From positions 5,138,501 through 5,202,500 of the forward strand of contig NZ_CP097267.1 of assembly GCF_028473605.1 (NCBI RefSeq): a DNA stretch of 64,000 bases, given 5' to 3'. Source of the DNA: Acidovorax sp. NCPPB 3576 (GTDB lineage Bacteria > Pseudomonadota > Gammaproteobacteria > Burkholderiales > Burkholderiaceae_C). Under the pieces are notes generated by a model that was not told where the DNA came from, did no database searches, and worked only from the letters and a program-made list of their open reading frames with translations. Shown piece after piece: positions 7,841-14,972 of this stretch (positions within the stretch are counted from its first letter, which is position 1; each line of letters opens with the position of its first letter). The position numbers were made by a program, and so were the translations under genes.

Positions 7841-8656
7841 TTACCTCCCTCCGAAGATGCGCTTGAAGAAGCCGGGCTTCTGCGCGTCGATGAACCGCAG
7901 GGGCTTGTCCTCGCCGAGGAAGCGGGCCACCAGGTCCTTGTAGGCCTCGGACACGTCGGTGCCCTGCATGTGGATGGCAGGCGTCCCCTGGTTGGAGGCC
8001 TGCAGCACGTTCTCGGACTCGGGCACCACGCCGATCAGCTCGATGCGCAGGATGTCCTGAATATCTTCCAGCGACAGCATCTGCCCGTCCTCCACGCGGT
8101 TGGGGTTGTAGCGCGTGATGAGCAGGTGCTCCTTGATCGGCTCGCCGCCGGCGATGGCGCGCTTCGTCTTGCTGCCCAGCATGCCCAGGATGCGGTCGGA
8201 GTCGCGCACCGAGGACACCTCGGGGTTGGTCACCAGCAGCGCCTCGTCGGCGAAGTGCATCGCCATGAGCGCGCCGCTCTCGATGCCGGCGGGCGAGTCG
8301 CAGACGATGTACTCGAAGCCCATGCCGGACAGATCGTTCAGGATCTTCTCCACGCCGTCCTGCGTGAGCGCATCCTTGTCGCGCGTCTGGCTGGCGGCCA
8401 GCACGAACAGGTTGTCGCACTGCTTGTCCTTGATGAGGGCCTGGTTCAGGTTGGCCTCGCCCTGGATCACGTTGATGAGGTCATACACCACGCGGCGCTC
8501 GCAGCCCATGATGAGGTCCAGGTTGCGCAGGCCGACGTCGAAGTCGATCACTGCGGTCTTGTGGCCACGCAGTGCGAGGCCGGATGCGAAGCTGGCGCTG
8601 GTGGTGGTCTTGCCCACGCCACCCTTGCCGGAGGTCACGACGACGATTTTGGCCAT
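7841..8656 (-). CDS. minD: Septum site-determining ATPase MinD
   Basis: A 271-residue deviant Walker A ATPase. The motif GKGGVGKTTTSA is at residues ~10-21, the switch region is CDSPAGIESGA, and the C-terminal amphipathic membrane-targeting helix ends PGFFKRIFGGR. MinD binds the membrane as an ATP dimer, recruits MinC, and is released by MinE. It is the middle gene of minCDE. Confidence 0.98.
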   Translation of the reverse strand: MAKIVVVTSGKGGVGKTTTSASFASGLALRGHKTAVIDFDVGLRNLDLIMGCERRVVYDLINVIQGEANLNQALIKDKQCDNLFVLAASQTRDKDALTQDGVEKILNDLSGMGFEYIVCDSPAGIESGALMAMHFADEALLVTNPEVSSVRDSDRILGMLGSKTKRAIAGGEPIKEHLLITRYNPNRVEDGQMLSLEDIQDILRIELIGVVPESENVLQASNQGTPAIHMQGTDVSEAYKDLVARFLGEDKPLRFIDAQKPGFFKRIFGGR

Positions 8657-8713
8657 GTTGTGAAAATTCCCTGCGTTGGTCCGAATGAAAAAAGAAGGCG
8701 GTCAGAACGTGTT

Positions 8714-9496
8714 CTAGAGCGGCTCGATGAGCAGCTTCTCGCCGTCCAGGCGCACCTGGGCCGGCTTGCCGCGCACGGCGTCCGGCAGCTCGGTCTCGGT
8801 GGTGCGGTAGATGCCTGCGATGGACACGAGCTGCGGCTCCAGGCAGGTGCTGAAAATGCGCGCGCTGGTGTCGCCGCGCGCGCCGGCGATGGCCCGCCCG
8901 CGCATGGGCGCATAGACGTGGATGTTGCCGTCCGCGATCACCTCGGCGCCGAAGCTCACCACGGCCATCACGACCAGGTCGGCGCCGCGGGCATACACCT
9001 GCTGGCCCGAGCGCAGCGGCTTGTCCACCACCACGGTGGTGGGGCCGCCGGCGGGGACCTCGCGCACCACTTCGACCTCGCGGATGACTTCGCGCACCGC
9101 CTCGCGCGGGGGCGGGGCCCCGTCGCGGGCAGGCTCGGCCGCCGGAGCATGCACGCGGGCCGGGGGCGCCTCGGGCGCGGCGATCAGGCCGGCGGCGTGT
9201 GCCGCCTCCATCTGCGCGGCGCTGCCGCCGCGCACGGCCACGGGCTGGGTGTGGTGGCCACGCAGCGCGGCGCACAGGGCGTCGAAATCGATGGCGTCGC
9301 CGGCCTCGCGCACGCCGGCCAGGTCGATCAGCACGGGGTCGTTGTCGAAGAAATCCGGGTCGCTCTCCAGCCGTGCGGCCAGATCGGCGGCGAGCACGCC
9401 GACGTCGGTGGTCTTGAGCACGACCGCCACCACGGGCAGCTGTGCGCTCTTGAGGTCAAAGCTGGTGCGGGCCTGGCCCGCCGTGTCAACGGCCAT
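8714..9496 (-). CDS. minC: Septum site-determining protein MinC
   Basis: A 260-residue protein from the ATG at 9496 (MAVDTAGQARTSFDLKSAQ). It has an N-terminal FtsZ-inhibiting domain (~1-115), an Ala/Pro-rich linker (~130-160) and the C-terminal beta-helix domain with KPLRSGQQVYA, VSFGAEVIADGNIHVYAPMRGRAIAG and RIFSTCLEPQLVSIAGIY, which binds MinD. It leads the minCDE operon, with 57 bp to minD. A longer in-frame extension upstream to 9676 is GC-biased and not supported by homology. Confidence 0.96.
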   Translation of the reverse strand: MAVDTAGQARTSFDLKSAQLPVVAVVLKTTDVGVLAADLAARLESDPDFFDNDPVLIDLAGVREAGDAIDFDALCAALRGHHTQPVAVRGGSAAQMEAAHAAGLIAAPEAPPARVHAPAAEPARDGAPPPREAVREVIREVEVVREVPAGGPTTVVVDKPLRSGQQVYARGADLVVMAVVSFGAEVIADGNIHVYAPMRGRAIAGARGDTSARIFSTCLEPQLVSIAGIYRTTETELPDAVRGKPAQVRLDGEKLLIEPL

Positions 9497-9738
9497 GGAA
9501 GGGGGGATGCGAAGTGCGAGGAAAAAGGGGGAGCGAGAAGCCCTGCCCGAAGGCGCGAAGTGTACCGTGGGGGGCCGCCAGAGCCTGTCGCCGGACGTAT
9601 CCGCGACAGGCGGGCTGCACGGGTCGGGCCCTGTGGCGCAGGCCGGGCCAGAAAGGTCGCTTCCTGCGGGTCGCATGCGGCAGGCGCTGACACCCTGGAT
9701 CGAATCGGGCCTCAGCGCAATAAAATCAACGGCGCATA

Positions 9739-9755
9739 GCTATTATTTTAATAGC
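9739..9755. repeat. 17-bp palindrome GCTATTATTTTAATAGC (R4)
   Basis: This palindrome matches the first module of repeats R1-R3 and R5. The downstream GCGCTGGAGGC module is absent. It lies in the ~295-bp gap between the minC start and the pssA relic, where I see no gene. Confidence 0.6.
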
Positions 9756-9790
9756 AAACGCTTTGCCTCCCGGAACCCGTTTGCCAGCTG

Positions 9791-9909
9791 TCAGAACTTG
9801 GGAATGCGGACGCGGCTGATCATGAGCGAGCCCGACAGCGCGAACAGCAGCACCAGCGGGCGCAGTGTGAACCAGTCGGCGAGGTGGAACTCGCGGATCA
9901 TCGAAAAAA
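9791..9909 (-). pseudogene. Internally deleted pssA relic
   Basis: Read on the minus strand, an ATG at 9901 opens a 36-codon frame, MIREFHLADWFTL joined to RPLVLLFALSGSLMISR and ending RIPKF. The first part equals the N-terminus and the second part the C-terminus of the intact pssA at 11335-11958. The junction falls on CAGTGTGAACC (9863-9873), which corresponds to an 11-bp direct repeat CAGCGTGAACC at both deletion endpoints in intact pssA (11407-11417 and 11890-11900, 483 bp apart). It is therefore a duplicate that lost 483 bp in frame by recombination between short repeats. Confidence 0.85.
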
Positions 9910-9930
9910 TCAAGTGGCCCCAAGGGGCCA
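9904..9930 (-). terminator. Rho-independent terminator of the serine protease gene
   Basis: A GGCCCC-AA-GGGGCC perfect hairpin (9916-9929) lies 5 bp after the protease stop. On the minus strand a run of six T (9904-9909) follows after a short gap. It overlaps the first bases of the pssA relic. Confidence 0.6.
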
Positions 9931-9934
9931 AGAA

Positions 9935-11212
9935 TTACTCAGTACGAATCTGTACATTCGAGTAAACAGCAAGATAGGGAGCCAAAGCCTGATAAACCGC
10001 ATTAGGTTGAGCATCCCCGCCAAAAATCGGACCGCATGTTCCCGCTGGATTTCCACTGGCCACACCTGCAAAGATGCCCAGCGCGTTATCGGTTCCGCTG
10101 ACTACCGGTCCTCCAGAATCCCCAGCACTGCCGCAAACTGTCGCCTCTGCGAAATAAAGAGTTTTGCCGTTGTAGGTATGCCTAACATTCACGCCCTTTT
10201 GAATGCCACATCGCCAACCGTTTACGCCACCATAGCTACAAACGGTGCCACCGATAACCAATGGCGCCAAGGATTTGACACTCTTGTAAATATTAGTGCC
10301 GCCCAGAATTTTTCCAGGCTGCTCATGAACAAAATTCGTATTTCCAAAAATAATTGCATCCAAACCAATTGGCCAACCATCTGCGAAATAGTCACCAATA
10401 AGGTCCCCCTTGATGGAGCCACTAATCGTCATATTTCCAAGATTGAAATACACCTGATTCAATAGGGTATTAGGTGCATAACAATGAGCAGACGTAATTG
10501 TCCCGGGATAAATAGCATCAATGATTACATTGAATCCAGCCGTACACAATGCCCTTCCATTCGATGCATAATTAGACGACATTATTTTTGTACCACCAAC
10601 CACCACACCTGTCAGTTGAATCTGTCCCTCCTGCACCTCCAGTTTGATCATATTCAGATCAAAGCCAGCATTGCGCAGACGAAACTCAATATACTTTAAA
10701 TCGGACTCACGTCCGCGTACCAGCAACTTGTTAATCTGATCGTCGATACCGACCGAATAAACAAGTGGCTCACCGTTGCCAACCAGATTTTGAAAATATT
10801 CAAATATCTTTTTTTGATTATCCTCCAGGACGGCATAGCTATACTTCACGCTTGCCACCGAATTAATTCCCCCGTCCGCAAGAGATTTGGCTTTCGTGGC
10901 ATCAACATCACCTGCCACCCCAATGACATGACGTGCTTTATTTTTTTCATCATATTCAATCCACGTCCCAGCATAAGCATTGCCAAAAATTCTCTTGGCC
11001 ACCTCAATGCGTTTTTCCATCGCATCAAAAACCAATTGATTTTCTTTGGTATTATATTTATCAAGACCTGCCGCACCAAGCGCCTCATCTTTGCTCTCAA
11101 AAATCTGTTGATTGGCCCCTTCATTTTGTCTTTGAAAACCAACAGACTGGGCATGCGCAATGACCGACAGCATTAAACCAACAGCCAATGCAATTCTTTT
11201 CCCTGAAATCAT
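9935..11212 (-). CDS. Secreted trypsin-like serine protease with pro-region
   Basis: A 425-residue protein with a Sec signal peptide ending AHA near residue 21. Residues ~30-205 form a probable pro-domain, and the C-terminal half is a chymotrypsin-fold protease: His in TITSAHCYAP, Asp probably in GLDAIIF, and Ser in CGSAGDSGGPVV. The arrangement resembles the streptogrisin/alpha-lytic protease (S1E) type. GGGAGAG precedes the ATG by about 8 bases. The gene is strikingly AT-rich against its neighbours and sits between a pssA relic and intact pssA, so it was probably acquired. It likely acts outside the cell. Confidence 0.85.
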   Translation of the reverse strand: MISGKRIALAVGLMLSVIAHAQSVGFQRQNEGANQQIFESKDEALGAAGLDKYNTKENQLVFDAMEKRIEVAKRIFGNAYAGTWIEYDEKNKARHVIGVAGDVDATKAKSLADGGINSVASVKYSYAVLEDNQKKIFEYFQNLVGNGEPLVYSVGIDDQINKLLVRGRESDLKYIEFRLRNAGFDLNMIKLEVQEGQIQLTGVVVGGTKIMSSNYASNGRALCTAGFNVIIDAIYPGTITSAHCYAPNTLLNQVYFNLGNMTISGSIKGDLIGDYFADGWPIGLDAIIFGNTNFVHEQPGKILGGTNIYKSVKSLAPLVIGGTVCSYGGVNGWRCGIQKGVNVRHTYNGKTLYFAEATVCGSAGDSGGPVVSGTDNALGIFAGVASGNPAGTCGPIFGGDAQPNAVYQALAPYLAVYSNVQIRTE

Positions 11213-11334
11213 TTAGAAACTCTCCCAAATTTTAATAAATACATCTTCATCGAAAAAAGCAGAGAAGGTCAACGCCGCTTTGCATATCACCTGCTTATGA
11301 AACAAATGCAGGACCTCAACATATAGCAAGCGCT

Positions 11335-11958
11335 TCAGAACTTGGGAATCCGGATGCGGCTGATCATGAGCGATCCCGACAGCGCGAACAGCAGCACCAG
11401 CGGGTGCAGCGTGAACCCGCCCAGCATCACGCTGCCGAACCACAGGTGTTCGCGCACCGCCCCCAGGGAGGCGGCCAGCGCCATGAGGGCCACGAGCATG
11501 ATGGAGGTCGGGATCGGCGTGCCCTCGAAATACTTCACCTTGCCCGAGCCTTCCGACAGCGTTTCGGCGGTGACGTTGTAGCGCGCCAGGCGCGAGACGC
11601 CGCAGGCCACGAAGTACGCCAGCACGATGCGGTCGTACAGGCCCTGCATGCCGCAGGCGTAGGCGATGATGGCCGGCGCCACGCCGAACGAGATCACGTC
11701 GGCCAGCGAATCGAGCTCGCGCCCCATGGCCGAGGACTTTTGCCGCCAGCGCGCGATGCGGCCGTCCAGCACGTCGAAAATCAGCGCCGCCAGCACCAGC
11801 GCGCAGGCGAAGTACACGTGGCGCACCTCGCCGATCTCCAGGAACGTCATGGACGAGAACAACGCGCCCACGCCGCACACGGCGTTGCCCAGCGTGAACC
11901 AGTCGGCGAGGTGGAACTCGCGGATCATCGAAAAGCGCTTGGGGGTGGACTGGGACAT
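11335..11958 (-). CDS. pssA: CDP-diacylglycerol-serine O-phosphatidyltransferase
   Basis: A 207-residue integral membrane enzyme from the ATG at 11958 (MSQSTPKRFSMIREFHLADW). The CDP-alcohol phosphatidyltransferase signature DG-x-AR-x8-G-x3-D-x3-D is seen as DGRIARWRQKSSAMGRELDSLAD. Several hydrophobic segments follow. It makes phosphatidylserine for phosphatidylethanolamine synthesis. It is somewhat shorter than some homologues. A deleted second copy lies at 9791-9909, beyond the protease gene. Confidence 0.92.
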   Translation of the reverse strand: MSQSTPKRFSMIREFHLADWFTLGNAVCGVGALFSSMTFLEIGEVRHVYFACALVLAALIFDVLDGRIARWRQKSSAMGRELDSLADVISFGVAPAIIAYACGMQGLYDRIVLAYFVACGVSRLARYNVTAETLSEGSGKVKYFEGTPIPTSIMLVALMALAASLGAVREHLWFGSVMLGGFTLHPLVLLFALSGSLMISRIRIPKF

Positions 11959-12074
11959 GGACTCTCCTGGGTGGGTGGCGGCCGCCGCGCGCCGTGGAAG
12001 GCCGCGAGGGCAATGCCTGCCGATTATGGGCGGCGCCCCGGGGGCCGCACCGTCAGGCATATCCTACGGGCCTC

Positions 12075-12539
12075 CTACGGCCCGGCCGTGCCGCCGCGCC
12101 CGCCGGTGGCGATGGGCGCGCGCACGGTCTCCAGGTGGATGCTGGTCTCGGTGTTGCTGATGCCCTTGATGAGGCGGATGCGCTCCAGCGCGTGCGCCAA
12201 CTCCGCCAGGCTGCCCACCTGCAGCTCGGCCAGCAGGTCCCACCGGCCGTTGGTGCTGTGCAGCGCCAGCACGCTGGGCTCGCCCAGCAGCGAGGCCGTG
12301 ACCCGGCGCGCGTCGTTGCCCTCGATGGAGATGCTGGTCCAGGCCTGCAGCCCGCCATCCGTCTCGCGCTCGGGCCGCAGCCGCACCGTGTAGCCGACGA
12401 TCACGCCCGTGTCCTCCAGCCGGCGGATGCGGTTGGTCACGGTGCCGCGCGATACGCCCAGGCGGGTGGCCAGCGTGGCGACGCTGGCGCGGGCGTTGTG
12501 GCGCAACTGGGCGATCAACTGCTGGTCGATATTGTCCAT
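12075..12539 (-). CDS. Lrp/AsnC family transcriptional regulator
   Basis: A 154-residue protein from the ATG at 12539 (MDNIDQQLIAQLRHNARASV); the TTG at 12560 is less likely. It has an N-terminal winged HTH (VATLATRLGVSRGTVTNRIRRLEDTG, split here by length) and a C-terminal RAM/ACT-like domain. It is divergent from ornithine cyclodeaminase and probably regulates the arginase/ocd pair in response to an amino acid. A 68-bp centred dyad lies immediately upstream. Confidence 0.9.
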   Translation of the reverse strand: MDNIDQQLIAQLRHNARASVATLATRLGVSRGTVTNRIRRLEDTGVIVGYTVRLRPERETDGGLQAWTSISIEGNDARRVTASLLGEPSVLALHSTNGRWDLLAELQVGSLAELAHALERIRLIKGISNTETSIHLETVRAPIATGGRGGTAGP

Positions 12540-12542
12540 TTC

Positions 12543-12610
12543 GGCAATTCCTTTGAGCAAAAAGCCAGTTATTTGCGCTTATGCGTGCATTTTTGCCGAT
12601 TTGAATTGCC
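12543..12610. promoter_or_regulatory. 68-bp symmetric operator between lrp-like gene and ocd
   Basis: Two nested inverted repeats share exactly one centre: GGCAATTC (12543-12550) with GAATTGCC (12603-12610), and GCAAAAA (12557-12563) with TTTTTGC (12590-12596). The interior is AT-richer than flanking DNA. Spacing of several helical turns fits wrapping by an Lrp-type octamer. The function is inferred. Confidence 0.6.
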
Positions 12611-12690
12611 ACGCCCTTGTGGGACGCTCATCGACATGCCGCCGCGCTGCTCCCGTTGCGTGGCGCACCCAACGACCAGGAGCTTTTCCC

Positions 12691-13836
12691 ATGACCCCCG
12701 ATCAACGCCCTGTCTCCTTCCCCGGCCCCGGCGCCATGTCCACCGAGTTCCTGAGCGCCACGCGCGCCGCGCAGCTGGTCGGCCGCACCGGCGTGGTGGA
12801 ATGCCTGCGCGGCATGGCGCAGGCCATCGAAGAGGACTACGCCCGGTGGCAGGACTTCGACAAGTCCGCGCGCACCGCCAGCCATTCGCCCAATGGCGTC
12901 ATCGAACTCATGCCCGTCGCCGACGCCCGCGACTACGCCTTCAAGTACGTGAACGGCCACCCGGTCAACACCCGCCGCGGCCTGCCCACGGTGATGGCCT
13001 TCGGCGCGCTGGCCGACGTGGCCACCGGCCACCCCTCCTTCCTGAGCGAACTCACCCTGACCACGGCGCTGCGCACCGCCGCCACGTCGGCCATGGTCGC
13101 GCGCCACCTGGCGCGCCCGGACAGCCGCAGCATGGCGCTGATCGGCAACGGCGCGCAGAGCGAATTCCAGGCCCTGGCCTTCGTGGGCCTGCTGGGCATC
13201 GGCGAGCTGCGCCTGTACGACATCGACCCGGCCGCCACGGCCAAGCTGGCGGCCAACCTCGCGCCGCTGGTGGCGCGGGGGGAGCTGGAGATGGTGCGCT
13301 GCGCCAGCACCGCCGAGGCCGTGCGCGGCGCGGACATCGTCACCACCGTCACCGCCGACAAGGCCTACGCCACCATCCTGCACGGCGACCTGGTCGAGCC
13401 CGGCATGCACATCAACGCGGTGGGCGGCGACTGCCCCGGCAAGACCGAACTGGCGGCCGAGGTGCTGCGGGCGGCCAGCGTGTTCGTGGAGTACGAGCCC
13501 CAGACCCGCATCGAAGGCGACCTGCAGCAGATGCCCGCCGACTTCCCCGTGACCGAGTTCTGGCGCGTGGTGCGCGGCGAGGCTCCGGCCCGCACCTCGC
13601 CCGCGCAGGTCACCGTGTTCGACTCGGTGGGCTTCGCGCTGGAGGACTATTCCGCGCTGCGCTTCATGCGCGCGCTGGGCCGCAGCGCGGGCCTGCTGCA
13701 GCGGCTGGAGCTGATCCCGGAGCAGGCCGACCCCAAGGACCTGTACGCACAGCTCCAGCCATGGCTCGCCTTGGGCACGCCCGCCAGCGCGCCCCCGCTG
13801 GTGCAGGCCGCCGCCCACCTGGCGCAAGCGTTGTAA
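12691..13836 (+). CDS. Ornithine cyclodeaminase
   Basis: A 381-residue protein. FKYVNGHPVNTRRGLPTVMAF in the substrate domain and the NAD-binding loop ALIGNGAQSEFQALAF are typical of ornithine cyclodeaminase/mu-crystallin enzymes, as is INAVGGDCPGKTEL. It converts L-ornithine to L-proline and ammonia using NAD. An arginase gene follows 160 bp downstream on the same strand, giving arginine to ornithine to proline, and a divergent Lrp-type regulator lies upstream. Confidence 0.93.
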   Translation: MTPDQRPVSFPGPGAMSTEFLSATRAAQLVGRTGVVECLRGMAQAIEEDYARWQDFDKSARTASHSPNGVIELMPVADARDYAFKYVNGHPVNTRRGLPTVMAFGALADVATGHPSFLSELTLTTALRTAATSAMVARHLARPDSRSMALIGNGAQSEFQALAFVGLLGIGELRLYDIDPAATAKLAANLAPLVARGELEMVRCASTAEAVRGADIVTTVTADKAYATILHGDLVEPGMHINAVGGDCPGKTELAAEVLRAASVFVEYEPQTRIEGDLQQMPADFPVTEFWRVVRGEAPARTSPAQVTVFDSVGFALEDYSALRFMRALGRSAGLLQRLELIPEQADPKDLYAQLQPWLALGTPASAPPLVQAAAHLAQAL

Positions 13837-13996
13837 GAACGGGTTTTCCACGCCAGGACACGGCCCCTATCGTCATCGCCCGCGTGCACACTGCACGCGC
13901 CCCCCATCCCGTTTTCCGCATGCCATCCGACCGCGTGCGGGTGCAAACTTCGGCGCCACGGCGCCCGCACGCCGTGCCTTCCCAGGAGATGAACCC

Positions 13997-14968
13997 ATGA
14001 CCGCCACCGCCACGCCCACAGCCCCGCACACCCGCGCCACCCTCATCGGCGCGCCCACCGACGCCGGGGCCGCACGCCTGGGCGCGGCCATGGGGCCCGA
14101 TGCCCTGCGCGTCGCCCAGCTGGGCCCGGCCCTCGCGCGGTTCGGCGTGGACGTGCAAGATGCCGGCAACCTGTTCGGCCCGCCCAACCCGCAAAGCGCG
14201 CGGGGCGAGCACGGGCTGCGCAACCTGGCGGAATGCGTGGCGTGGAACCGCGCGGTGCACGACGCCGTGTCCGCGCAGTTCGCCGCTGGCCGCCTGCCCA
14301 TCCTGCTGGGGGGCGACCACCACCTGGCGGTGGGCTCGATCAGCGCGGTCGCGCGGCACTGCCGCAACGCGGGCAAGCGCCTGCGCGTGCTATGGCTCGA
14401 TGCCCACGCGGACTGCAACACGCCCGCCATCTCGCCCAGCGGCAACGTGCACGGCATTCCGGTGGCGAGCCTGTACGGCTACGGCCCCGAATCGCTGTCG
14501 GCCTTGAGCGGGGCGGTGCCCGCGCTGCAGGCCGCGCAGTTGTGCCAGATCGGCCTGCGCAGCGTGGACGACGAGGAAAAGCGCCTGATCCGCGAGCTGG
14601 GCATCGAGGTGTACGACATGCGTTCCATCGACGAGCTGGGCATGCGCGAGGTCATGCGCCGCGCGCTCGACGGGCTGGAGGGCGAAGCTGGCGAAGACGT
14701 GCACCTGCACCTGAGCTTCGACGTGGACTTCCTCGACCCCGAGATCGCCCCCGGCACCGGCACCACGGTGCGCGGCGGCCCCAACTACCGCGAGGCGCAG
14801 CTGTGCATGGAGATGATCGCGGACACGGGGCGGCTCGCCTCGCTGGACATCGTGGAGCTGAACCCCGCGCTCGACATCCGCAACCAGACGGCCGAGCTGG
14901 TGGTGGACCTGGTGGAGAGCCTGTTCGGCAAGAGCACGCTGGTGCGTGCCCGCCCCGCGGCCGCGTGA
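13997..14968 (+). CDS. rocF: Arginase
   Basis: A 323-residue ureohydrolase. Binuclear manganese motifs are GGDHHLAVGS, WLDAHADCNT and SFDVDFLDPEIAPGTGT, with VRGG following. The AGGAG Shine-Dalgarno precedes the ATG closely. It hydrolyses L-arginine to ornithine and urea, feeding the upstream ornithine cyclodeaminase. Its stop lies 4 bp from the convergent acetoacetyl-CoA synthetase stop. Confidence 0.95.
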   Translation: MTATATPTAPHTRATLIGAPTDAGAARLGAAMGPDALRVAQLGPALARFGVDVQDAGNLFGPPNPQSARGEHGLRNLAECVAWNRAVHDAVSAQFAAGRLPILLGGDHHLAVGSISAVARHCRNAGKRLRVLWLDAHADCNTPAISPSGNVHGIPVASLYGYGPESLSALSGAVPALQAAQLCQIGLRSVDDEEKRLIRELGIEVYDMRSIDELGMREVMRRALDGLEGEAGEDVHLHLSFDVDFLDPEIAPGTGTTVRGGPNYREAQLCMEMIADTGRLASLDIVELNPALDIRNQTAELVVDLVESLFGKSTLVRARPAAA

Positions 14969-14972
14969 TGCA

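Noticed and set aside
9497..9676. N-terminal extension of minC to 9676
   Set aside because: MinC homologues begin near the ATG at 9496; the extension is a GC-biased open stretch.
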